Assembly (NCBI GenBank): GCA_963735065.1
Contig: CAVTJL010000001.1
Coordinates: 2,418,001 to 2,482,000, forward strand
DNA from: CAVTJL01 sp963735065
Lineage (GTDB): Bacteria > Pseudomonadota > Alphaproteobacteria > Geminicoccales > Geminicoccaceae
Direction of reading: 5' to 3'
Length of the DNA stretch: 64,000 nucleotides
Position 1 is the stretch's first letter, and every line of letters starts with the position of its first letter. The position numbers and the translations under genes were made by a program. Below the pieces are notes generated by a model that saw only the letters and a list, made by a program, of their open reading frames with translations, had not been told where the DNA came from and ran no database searches. Of this stretch, positions 9,342-17,517 are shown in pieces.

Positions 9342-9809
9342 TCAGGGTTGCCGCCAGCTCGAGAACGTCGCGGCCTGGCCCCGCCTGACGCCGTCGCGGT
9401 CCAGAAGCTCCCAGACGATGCCGTCCTCGATCCAGAAGCGGCGGCCCGTGGACGCGATGCGCAGGCCGCGATAGCCGGTCGTGAAGCCGTTGCGCGCCAC
9501 GGCATCCAGGAGCGCCTGCCGCTCGGCCCGGTCGGGCGCCTCGGCCGAGAGGCGGGAGGGCAGCGAGGTGAAGGTGGGCCAGTCGTAGCCGAAGCAGGCC
9601 TGCGCTGCCCGGTTGGCGTAGACGAAGCGGGGGTCCGGGGCGGTGTCGTGGGCGACGACGACGAAGGGGGCGTCGTCGTAGAGCCAGGCGGCGTCGCGGC
9701 CGGCGGGCACGAGCGGGCGGCCGAGGAGGCGGGCGAAGCTGTGGGTCAGGAGGTCGAAGAAGGCGGGGGAGGTGGCGAGGTCGGGGGTGGTGGAAGTGTC
9801 AAAGGGCAT
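9342..9809 (-). CDS. MEKHLA-domain (PAS-like) protein
   Basis: A 155-residue protein matching the MEKHLA domain almost end to end. A PAS-like core carries VYANRAAQACFGYDW and LPSRLSAEAPDRAERQ, and the C-terminus has FWIEDGIVWELLD. No output domain is fused, so it may be a stand-alone sensor or ligand-binding protein. I take the ATG at 9809; upstream codons run towards the CRISPR array and look non-coding. It lies beyond the leader-distal end of the array and shows no link to CRISPR function. Confidence 0.75.
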   Translation of the reverse strand: MPFDTSTTPDLATSPAFFDLLTHSFARLLGRPLVPAGRDAAWLYDDAPFVVVAHDTAPDPRFVYANRAAQACFGYDWPTFTSLPSRLSAEAPDRAERQALLDAVARNGFTTGYRGLRIASTGRRFWIEDGIVWELLDRDGVRRGQAATFSSWRQP

Positions 9810-9952
9810 GATGGTTGGGCTTGTTAAGAGGGGCGGCGTGGATCGGGAACGGCCCGTAGCCCAAGTGGCATCCTCGCCTGCAAATGGTAGCTCGCAGAGC
9901 TCGTTGTTACCAGGATGCGTGCGGCGCCCGGTGCAGCCACGAACGTGCGATA

Positions 9953-11482
9953 GGACCGCACTCGTATGTGCGGGGAAGCCGCTCATCCTTCAGTCTTCGG
10001 TCCATCCCCGCGTGTGCGGGGAAGCCCTTGACGATCTGCGCGAGGCTGCAGCCCAATCAGCTCGGGTCCATCCCCGCGTGTGCGGGGAAGCCGTGTATTG
10101 CTCGAGCTGGGTGTTGCGGAAGTCAGGGTCCATCCCCGCGTGTGCGGGGAAGCCGCGTCGTTGCTGATGACCCGCACGGCAGCACTATGAGGGGGGTCCA
10201 TCCCCGCGTGTGCGGGGAAGCCATGTCGAAGCGTCACCAGGAAGCCGCATCGCGGAAGGTCCATCCCCGCGTGTGCGGGGAAGCCCCTGGCGCGCGTGAC
10301 TGCGGGCGGATGCGGGGGTCCATCCCCGCGTGTGCGGGGAAGCCACCTGGACGCGTCAGCGCGGAGCACGGCGGGTCCATCCCCGCGTGTGCGGGGAAGC
10401 CCTCCGGCTCAGGTCGCGTGCCAGTCGCTGGGTCCATCCCCGCGTGTGCGGGGAAGCCAGCGCCGCGCCGGCGCTCTGGCACGTCGAGGGGTCCATCCCC
10501 GCGTGTGCGGGGAAGCCACTCGCTGGCCAGCGTGCCAGCCATGCCGCGGGTCCATCCCCGCGTGTGCGGGGAAGCCGCTCTCGACGGCCACTGCGCTCGG
10601 CGGCTCGTCGGGTCCATCCCCGCGTGTGCGGGGAAGCCCGGCCATCGCGGTCGCGGCTGCCATCCCGTCGGGTCCATCCCCGCGTGTGCGGGGAAGCCCG
10701 CGCTGCCCGTCCCTCGAGATGGCTCGGGCTCGGGTCCATCCCCGCGTGTGCGGGGAAGCCCGCTCGAGCCGCTGCATCGAGCACGTCCGGGGGTCCATCC
10801 CCGCGTGTGCGGGGAAGCCGTACGGCCGACGCGCCATCGGCGCGACGCCTGCGGGTCCATCCCCGCGTGTGCGGGGAAGCCGCGATCTGGCGACACCGAC
10901 GGACTGCAGCTGCTGGGTCCATCCCCGCGTGTGCGGGGAAGCCCGCCGACGCGGTCGACGGCAGCGCCGATCGGCGGGTCCATCCCCGCGTGTGCGGGGA
11001 AGCCTGGCGATCGCCGGCTCGGCCGCTGCCGACGGGTCCATCCCCGCGTGTGCGGGGAAGCCGAGATGCTGCGCAACCGGCTGCCGCGATGCGCAGGGTC
11101 CATCCCCGCGTGTGCGGGGAAGCCGCAGACTGCCAGGCGCAGTCGCCAGCCCGGGGTCCATCCCCGCGTGTGCGGGGAAGCCCATGCCGAAGGCGCGCGC
11201 ATCGGCGGCTCAGGCGGGTCCATCCCCGCGTGTGCGGGGAAGCCCGACCTCGAGCCTCGACGAGGCTCGCTCGGGGGTCCATCCCCGCGTGTGCGGGGAA
11301 GCCACGGCCGCTCGGCGAGCGCATCGCGGTCACGAGGGTCCATCCCCGCGTGTGCGGGGAAGCCCGTCGTGCAGACCTGGCCATCGCGGCAGGGTCCATC
11401 CCCGCGTGTGCGGGGAAGCCACTGGGCCGCGCGACTGATCGCACACGCGCAGCGGGTCCATCCCCGCGTGTGCGGGGAAGCC
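9953..11482 (-). CRISPR. Type I-E CRISPR array, 26 repeats and 25 spacers
   Basis: The 28-nt repeat core is identical in 25 copies; a base preceding it on the plus strand is G in 23 of 25, giving a 29-nt unit. In crRNA sense (minus strand) the unit starts GGCTTCCCCGC and ends GCGGGGATGGACCC, with a CCCCGC/GCGGGG hairpin typical of type I-E. The copy at 9953-9980 is degenerate (7 of 28 positions differ) and marks the leader-distal end. Spacers are mostly 27-34 nt, most often 33. Exceptions are 37 and 39 nt near the old end and 17 nt beside the degenerate repeat. The array lies directly downstream of cas2 in the same orientation. Confidence 0.98.
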
Positions 11483-11536
11483 TCTAGGGCATAGAGCGTT
11501 GAAATGCCTACGATGTCAAAGAGCAGCCGGGCTAGA
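11483..11536 (-). promoter_or_regulatory. CRISPR leader
   Basis: The 54 bp between the cas2 stop and the first perfect repeat are less GC-rich than the surroundings and occupy the expected leader position. The leader may extend into the 3' end of cas2. I could not identify an IHF site or promoter by eye. Confidence 0.6.
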
Positions 11537-11836
11537 TCAGGAGATCGTCGCTCTATCGACGGTTACCATGAGCCCGTCGATCTCGGCGAAGCCGATGGGC
11601 GGCAGGCCGAGGGTCTTGAGGCCTTGGCCGCACGGCTCCTTGGGGTCTCGCCAGGTCATCACGATCGAGCCACCGCCGAGGCCGTAGAACCAGTCGACGA
11701 GGACGGCCCACACCCGCTCGCGAACGCCAGCGGTCATGCGCGGCGCTGTGTAGACGCCCGGAGCGATCTCCAGCATCGCCGAGGCGAGGAAGCCGCGGAA
11801 CCGGTCGGCCACGTCGCGCGTCACGATCACCACCAT
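11537..11836 (-). CDS. cas2: Type I-E CRISPR endoribonuclease-fold protein Cas2
   Basis: A 99-residue Cas2e-type protein. It starts MVVIVTRDVADRFRGFL, has the I-E feature APGVYTAP, and continues with VWAVLVDWF and GSIVMTWRD. In type I-E it bridges two Cas1 dimers in the spacer-integration complex. It begins 14 bp after cas1 ends, is the last cas gene, and is followed by the leader. It appears intact. Confidence 0.93.
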   Translation of the reverse strand: MVVIVTRDVADRFRGFLASAMLEIAPGVYTAPRMTAGVRERVWAVLVDWFYGLGGGSIVMTWRDPKEPCGQGLKTLGLPPIGFAEIDGLMVTVDRATIS

Positions 11837-11850
11837 CGCGTGGTCATCCT

Positions 11851-12777
11851 TTAGAAGGGAATGTCATCGGCAGTGGAGCCGCCGGCTTTGCTCCCGGCTC
11901 GCCGCTCGTCCGCTTTCATGTCGAACAGCTCCTTGATCCGATCGATGAGTGTCGGGATCATCCGCTCGCGCCGGAAGGCATCGGCCGCGCGTCGGCGCAC
12001 CTCGCGCTCGAGCACGAGGGTGCCGTCGTCGAGGCAGGCGCGGGCCGCGGCGAACGCTACCGGCACGGTCACGCTCGTGCGCACGAGATCGGCGATGTCG
12101 AGGACGAATGCCTTTGACGAATCCTCGTGCAGAAAGCCGAGCTGGGGAATCGCCGCCGTCGCCGCGACCGCGATCATTGCGGCACCTTCGACCGCGGAAG
12201 CCGCATAGTTGATCGCCTTGTTGGGCGCGTCGGTCGCCTCCGGGTCGTTGCGATCGTAGCGCCGCGAGGCCCAGGGCACTCGGTGCTGCTGGGCGAGGAG
12301 ACGATAGCCCTCCTTGACCCGAGCCCCCTCGATGCCGCGCAGCACCGTCATGTCCGCGGCCGGCGGGATCTCGCCGAAGCGCCAGGCGAACATGCGTCGC
12401 GCCACGGCGATGCGGGCATCGGGATCGGCCCAGGCGCGAGCCTGGCGACGAGCAAGCGCGCTGTCGTCGGGGCCGAGCTGTGGGGCGGAGTAGAGCCGCA
12501 CGCCGCCCTCGCCGACCGCGACCAGGCCGGTACCGTGTCGGGCCAAGAGACGCAGCGCGTCGTGCGTCACCGAGCCGCCGGGGCCGAGCAGCACGAGCGA
12601 GACCGTCTGGAACGGGATGGCATAGTCGCCGGCCGCAAGGGTCGGCGAGCCCGCCGCCTGGAAGCGCAGGGTGCCGTCCTCGGCGTGGAGCCGCCCGCGC
12701 TCGAGCCAGACGAGCCCGTGCCTATCGGCGTGCGGTATGCGCGCCGTCTCGAGCCCGAGGCGGCCGAGCAGGACCAT
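11851..12777 (-). CDS. cas1: Type I-E CRISPR integrase Cas1
   Basis: A 308-residue Cas1e. The metal-binding residues are visible: E150 in LRGIEGARVKEGY, H217 in GFLHEDSSKAF, and D227/D230 in VLDIADL. It integrates new spacers together with Cas2. Its start codon overlaps the end of cas6e by one base. The C-terminal tail after about residue 290 is polar and low-complexity. The adaptation pair cas1-cas2 is intact, unlike cse1 and cas3. Confidence 0.95.
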   Translation of the reverse strand: MVLLGRLGLETARIPHADRHGLVWLERGRLHAEDGTLRFQAAGSPTLAAGDYAIPFQTVSLVLLGPGGSVTHDALRLLARHGTGLVAVGEGGVRLYSAPQLGPDDSALARRQARAWADPDARIAVARRMFAWRFGEIPPAADMTVLRGIEGARVKEGYRLLAQQHRVPWASRRYDRNDPEATDAPNKAINYAASAVEGAAMIAVAATAAIPQLGFLHEDSSKAFVLDIADLVRTSVTVPVAFAAARACLDDGTLVLEREVRRRAADAFRRERMIPTLIDRIKELFDMKADERRAGSKAGGSTADDIPF

Positions 12778-13544
12778 CAGGCGGCTCTGGCCGGGCGTAG
12801 GAGCAGCATGCCGAAGCCGAAGGCCCTGTGCCGCCCGACGCCGCGGGCCAGGAGCGCGGCGAAGCGGTCGGCGTCGGTGATGCGCATGGTGCCGCGGAAG
12901 GTGACGTCGGGCCGGCGAGATGCACCCCTGCTTTCAGCTGAGAGGAGGCGGCGGGGCGCGCCCTCGGCCGCGGTGCCGTGGCCCTGCGGCGAGGCGTGGC
13001 TGCGTCGGACGAGCGGTGCCAGCCGGAATGCGGTCATTCGCCCGCTCACGAGCTCCGCGCCACCGGCAAGGAGCTTCGCACGCAGCCAGTCGGCATAGAC
13101 GGTCTCGCGCGCGAGAGGCTCGTCGGGCAGGGCATGCGCCCGGTGGAGGAACGCGTCGACCTCACGCTGGCCGTCACGCCCCGTTGCCTTCGTCCTAACC
13201 AGCGGGCAGACCCTGGTCTCGAATCCGAAGGAGGCGCCGGCGGCGAATTGGGCGAGCGGCATGGCCTTGCTGTCGATGTCGGGGAACACGCGATCGAGGA
13301 GCGGCTCGGCCAGACTAAGAACCTCGCGGAGCGCAGCCGCGTCGGCCGAGGCGTAACCCAGCACCCGCGGTGGCCTGTCTGGCGCCTCGAGCATGAGGAA
13401 CGGCTGCGGGGCCGTCGCGCCGAAGGCGTCGCGAAGAGCCCGGTGCACGAGGTAGCCTCTATCCTCGTCCGGCAGGCCACGCGCGTGACCGAAGCGGGCG
13501 AGCGCCGGGCTGTCCGGAAGGAGCTGGACGAGGTGGAGGGTCAT
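12777..13544 (-). CDS. cas6e: Cas6e crRNA-processing endoribonuclease
   Basis: The 255-residue protein has the Cas6e/CasE layout. Near the N-terminus is a conserved histidine region (RFGHARGLPDEDRGYLVHR) and near the C-terminus a glycine-rich loop (GVGRHRAFGFGMLLL). It should cut the repeat hairpin and remain in Cascade. It overlaps cas5e by 4 bp (ATGA) and cas1 by 1 bp, so it is translationally coupled. Confidence 0.93.
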   Translation of the reverse strand: MTLHLVQLLPDSPALARFGHARGLPDEDRGYLVHRALRDAFGATAPQPFLMLEAPDRPPRVLGYASADAAALREVLSLAEPLLDRVFPDIDSKAMPLAQFAAGASFGFETRVCPLVRTKATGRDGQREVDAFLHRAHALPDEPLARETVYADWLRAKLLAGGAELVSGRMTAFRLAPLVRRSHASPQGHGTAAEGAPRRLLSAESRGASRRPDVTFRGTMRITDADRFAALLARGVGRHRAFGFGMLLLRPARAA

Positions 13545-14269
13545 CGGGCCTCTCCGACGTGCAGACGCAGCTCGCGCCGGTGGCCGAGGCCGGTATGGAA
13601 GCCGAGCCGCCAGTCGCGCCGGTCGGCCACCTCGACGACACGCTGGCCATCGGGCTCCGCCGGGTCATCCTCGGTCTCGATCAGCAGGCTGTCGGGGGGC
13701 ACCTCGCCCCGAGTATCGCGACGCAGCGGGGCCGCCTGCCCAAGGGCTGCGACCAACGAGGCGGCCTCCACCTCCACCTCGAGAATCGGCCCTGCCGGCG
13801 GGCAGCCCTTGCGGCCGAGAAAGAGCGGCCGCTCGGGTCGGCGCAGCGCCGTTGCGAGCGCATCGAGGTCGGGGGCCTCGCCGATCGGGTCGAGGGTGAG
13901 CGCCACCGTCACCAGAGCGTCCGCGCGGTAGTGGCGGTAGCGCAGCACCGGCCCGCTATAGCTTCCTTCGCCGCCGGCGCGTCCGGCAGGCACGCCGCGG
14001 GTCGTCCACAAAGGGTCGCGCTTGGCGATCTCGGCCGTCTGGAAGTCAACCAGCGCCATGCCCTCCCGGTCGAGCCGAGAGGCAAAGCGCAGCCGCTCCT
14101 GAAGGCGCCCGAGTGCCCCGACGTCGCGGTGGTCCCAGCCCAACGCGTTGGCGAGAAGCCCGGTCAGCATCGAACGGCAAGGCAGCCGCCGGGTCGGGCG
14201 CAGCTCGTCGATCGCCCGGTCGCCGAAGCTCATCAGCGGGCCTTCCAGGCGCAGGATCAGGGCGCGCAT
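13541..14269 (-). CDS. cas5e: Cas5e (CasD) Cascade subunit
   Basis: A 242-residue Cas5e-like RAMP protein. It begins with LILRLEGPLMSFGD, then PTRRLPCRSMLTGLLANALGW, the typical Cas5e opening. It should bind the 5' handle of the crRNA and cap the Cas7 backbone. It lies one base after cas7e and overlaps cas6e by 4 bp. Confidence 0.92.
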   Translation of the reverse strand: MRALILRLEGPLMSFGDRAIDELRPTRRLPCRSMLTGLLANALGWDHRDVGALGRLQERLRFASRLDREGMALVDFQTAEIAKRDPLWTTRGVPAGRAGGEGSYSGPVLRYRHYRADALVTVALTLDPIGEAPDLDALATALRRPERPLFLGRKGCPPAGPILEVEVEAASLVAALGQAAPLRRDTRGEVPPDSLLIETEDDPAEPDGQRVVEVADRRDWRLGFHTGLGHRRELRLHVGEAR

Positions 14270-14270
14270 G

Positions 14271-15452
14271 TCACGCCGCCCCGGCGATGGCGGCCTCGAC
14301 GGCGCGGGCGAGCTGCGGGAAGGGGGTTGCCTCGGCGGTGGGGAGGTCGAGGTCGGGGATGCGGGTTGCGAGCCAGCGGCGGCTGGCGCTGCCGTACATC
14401 CGGTCGATCGCCGCCAGATGATCGCGCATCGCTCGTGCCGCCCCCTCCTCGAAGGGCGGCCGACTCACCGGGCTCAGGAAGGCGTTGGCGAGCGTGCGGG
14501 GCTGGTCCTCGCCGGCCTCGACGAGGACCAGCGACGCATAGTCGTAGGGCGCCGTCGAGCCGAGCTTGGCGCCGGGCGTAACCTTGGCGATCAAATGGAG
14601 GAGATTGTACACTGTCCGGGCCGCGATACTGCGGTCTGCCTCGAGCCACTGACGGCGGTCGCGGCCCTCGAGGTTGGAGACAAGCAACGGGACGTCGACG
14701 ACGACATAGCCGTAATAGAGGCCGGTCGTGAGATCGGCCGTGTTGATGTGGCCGGCACCCGAGCCCTGCTCTTCGGCCTGGAGATCGTCGACCGCCGAGA
14801 AATAGTCCGGCTCGCTCTGCTGGGCATGGACGGTGAAGGCGTGGGCCACGTGCACCGCCGCATCGATCCGTGCCTCGCGGTCGCCCGAGACGAAGCGGCC
14901 GAACATGGCCGCGTCGAGGCCGGCGCCGGCTTTGAGGGCGTGGAAGTTGCTGCGCAGCCGCTTCAGCTCGCCCGCGATCTTCTCCGGATCGCCGCCAACT
15001 GCACCGACGATCCGGCGGGTCTCCTTCTTCAGATACTCGATCTCGGGCTGGCCCAGGACCACAAGCTCGTCCCGTTCGAGATCAGGCGCGCCGTCGCCGC
15101 CGGCGCGGGCTGCCTTTGCCTTCTTGCTCTCGCCGTAGAGCTCGCCCTGCATGGCCACCAGGACGGCATTGACGGTGCTGTCGGGCAGGCCCTCGGCGAC
15201 GAGCGGGTCGCGGATCAGCACCCGCCAGCTCCGGCGCGAGCGGACGGAGGTGCCGATGTCGGGGGCGACGTTGCCGATCGCCATCGGATCCTCGGCCACC
15301 CGCCAATGCCGCTTCAGGCATTGCGAGGAAATGCGCAGCCGATCAACGCCGCCGAAGGGCAGGCGCTTGGCGAGGCCGGCGTCGTCGCGGTTGAGCAGGC
15401 TCGCATGATAGGAATGGAAGGTGTGGATCTGGATGAACCTCGGCGCGCTCAT
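14271..15452 (-). CDS. cas7e: Cas7e (CasC) Cascade backbone subunit
   Basis: The 393-residue protein matches Cas7e: FIQIHTFHSYHASLLNRDD at the start, RISSQCLKRHWR soon after, and GAKLGSTAPYDYASLVLVE in the C-terminal half. Several copies coat the crRNA spacer in Cascade. I use the ATG at 15452, which overlaps the cse2 stop (ATGA) and begins at the conserved N-terminus. A longer frame upstream only shadows cse2. Confidence 0.94.
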   Translation of the reverse strand: MSAPRFIQIHTFHSYHASLLNRDDAGLAKRLPFGGVDRLRISSQCLKRHWRVAEDPMAIGNVAPDIGTSVRSRRSWRVLIRDPLVAEGLPDSTVNAVLVAMQGELYGESKKAKAARAGGDGAPDLERDELVVLGQPEIEYLKKETRRIVGAVGGDPEKIAGELKRLRSNFHALKAGAGLDAAMFGRFVSGDREARIDAAVHVAHAFTVHAQQSEPDYFSAVDDLQAEEQGSGAGHINTADLTTGLYYGYVVVDVPLLVSNLEGRDRRQWLEADRSIAARTVYNLLHLIAKVTPGAKLGSTAPYDYASLVLVEAGEDQPRTLANAFLSPVSRPPFEEGAARAMRDHLAAIDRMYGSASRRWLATRIPDLDLPTAEATPFPQLARAVEAAIAGAA

Positions 15453-15982
15453 GCCGCTTTTCCTTCGCTTTGCTGCGTGGTGTAGGTGGCCCGGTAGTAG
15501 TCGCGCGCGGTCCGGCGCCGGACCTTGTCGGCGCCAGCGCTGTCGGCCGTGAGAAGCAGCCATGCGGCATCCGACCAGTCGAAGCGCCCGGGCTCGCCCT
15601 TGGAGGCCATCAGCCGTGCGAGCCGGCGAAGCTCCTCGGGCAAGGCCCCGCCATCCAGTCGCAGCAGGCGCAACAGGCGCATCTCGGCGACGCCGGCCTC
15701 TGCCATCGCCGTGCCGAGCGATCGGTGCGCGGCAGCCGGCGTGTGGAATGGATGAGCGATCGCCATGCCGCGCACGACGGCGGCGAGGACACGCTGGCTC
15801 CGCTCGTCGTCGAAGAGCTCCGGAGCGTGCCGCGCGACGAGCTGCCAGAATGCGGCGCAGTCCGGAGCGCCGGGCTCGAGACGCCGCAGCGCCGCGAGGT
15901 CGCCGCTCGGATAGTCGTCCCGGGCGAGGCGACGGGCAATGGAGCCGACCACCTTTCGCCAGTCCAGTCCTTCATCCGGCAT
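15449..15982 (-). CDS. cse2: Cse2 (CasB) Cascade small subunit
   Basis: A 177-residue, helical, Arg-rich protein with the position and composition of Cse2: GDLAALRRLEPG near residue 27 and a C-terminal ARDYYRATY. Two copies normally stabilise the R-loop in Cascade. It sits 13 bp after cse1 and overlaps cas7e by 4 bp. Sequence similarity in this family is low, so the call leans on gene order. Confidence 0.9.
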   Translation of the reverse strand: MPDEGLDWRKVVGSIARRLARDDYPSGDLAALRRLEPGAPDCAAFWQLVARHAPELFDDERSQRVLAAVVRGMAIAHPFHTPAAAHRSLGTAMAEAGVAEMRLLRLLRLDGGALPEELRRLARLMASKGEPGRFDWSDAAWLLLTADSAGADKVRRRTARDYYRATYTTQQSEGKAA

Positions 15983-15995
15983 GCACGGTCTCTCC

Positions 15996-17515
15996 CTAGG
16001 TGAGGTAGCCCTCGAAGGTCTTACGAAACGCGCCGCCGAGGCGCTGCTCGGCCACGGCCAGCGCCTTCAGGCGTCGGACGCCCGCGATCGGCAGCGCCGC
16101 GACCGCGTCCTCGAAGATCTCGTGCGCGATCTTGCGCAGCGTCTCGATCCAGGCCCGGTCCGCCCCGGCCTTCTCCTCGCCGCGGGCGAAGAGATGGTCG
16201 AAGAAGATGGGCTCGATCGCGTCGTCGACGCGGCGCAGGTAGGGCTCGGCCCAGTCGCTCGAGGTGTTGTCGCGGAAGTTGACGTCGCTCCTTCCGGCCT
16301 GCGCCAGGGTGAGGAGAGCGACCTTGAGCACCTTCAGGCGCAGGTCCCGGGCGTGCCCGACCATTTCCTTGGAAAGGACCGCCAAGCCGTCCCGCTCCTC
16401 GTCGCGCATGAGCATGGCAAGCCGGCGCTCGCTCTCGATCGGCACCTCGCGGACATGGTGGCCCTCGGTGACCCCCTGGCCGCGCACCACGACGTCGAAG
16501 CGAGCGATCATGGATCGTGGGTCGATGTCGCGATGCCACTCCAGCAGCAACGGCCTGCGCCAGTCGTTGCGATCGAAGAGGACGCCAGCCATGACCGGAT
16601 AGCGGGGTGCCGTGTTGTAGGCTGCCGAGCCCTTCCGGAGGTCGATCGGAATCCATGGATCCCCCACATTGCCGTTTCTGGCCTTGGCCGCGACGCGGGC
16701 CCCGACGAGGTGCCGGTACGCCCGACGATGCGGCCGCCGCCGTTGTGGGAGAGCCGGATCCGGCGGCACACCTCGATGAACCACGGATCGAGGTCGGATA
16801 GATCGAGGCTGGTGGCGCCGTCCCAGGGGTGGCACCAGAGCAGCGCCGCGCCGTCGGCTTCGGCGAATTCCTCGACACGCTCGAAGCACCAGCCACGGCT
16901 GCGGGACAGAACGTCGAGGTCGCGACGCCAGCGCCGGCCCGGGCCGCCGGGCGGAACGAGGCCGATGCACGGGCGCGTCGCGAACCCGCCGTTCATCCGG
17001 GCGACACCGAAGTTACCAGCGCCAAGATAGCCGCCGGTTGTCTGCAAGGTCGCCAAGGCCGCGATCCAGGCCGCTGGCCCGGCGCCAGCAGCCTGGCCCT
17101 GCTTCACGCCGTGGTTCTTGCTCGTCACCAGCACGTCCAGGTCGTCGGGTGTCTCCACGAGCGTCTTGTGTGGGTCGGCAGATCCCTTGGGGATCGGCGG
17201 CTGCAGGAAGGCGGGCAAAGTGGGATCGTCCACGACGAGCCGCCAGGGCTCGTCGTCCGGCCACTCCGGCGTCAGGCCACGCAGAAGGCCGCGCCAACTC
17301 TCGGCCTCCTCGGGAACCGCGTCCCTCGCAACGCGGTGCAGCGCCAGCGCGGCGAGCTGCACGCAGAACTGATGCCACGGCGCCTGCTGGTGCGGGCGCA
17401 GGAACGGCAGATCGCGCACGCCGTCTTGGGCATAGAGAGCGAGAAGTGTCGGCAGGTCGGCTGTAGTCGTCGCACCATCGGCGAGGACGACCGGCAGAGG
17501 CGGATCGGTGAGCAA
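15996..17515 (-). pseudogene. cse1: Cse1 (CasA) Cascade large subunit, frameshifted
   Basis: Two overlapping minus-strand frames together encode one Cse1 of about 500 residues. The N-terminal part starts at a TTG (or the CTG at 17521), reads NLLTDPPLPVV and runs to CRRIRLSHNGGGRIVGR. The C-terminal part resumes as VAAKARNGNVGDPWIPIDL and ends at 15996. The frames join near 16695-16715 and differ by one base, as if a base were lost. Cse1 recognises the PAM and recruits Cas3. If the frameshift is real, interference is probably lost. Other genes in the window carry similar single-base shifts, so an assembly error is equally possible. The non-ATG start abuts the upstream cas3 stop. Confidence 0.85.
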
Positions 17516-17517
17516 GT

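Noticed and set aside
9884..11494. Long open frames through the CRISPR array on both strands with repeating residues
   Set aside because: They only translate the 28-nt repeats and spacers; the repeat length variation and I-E context show this is an array, not repeat-protein genes.
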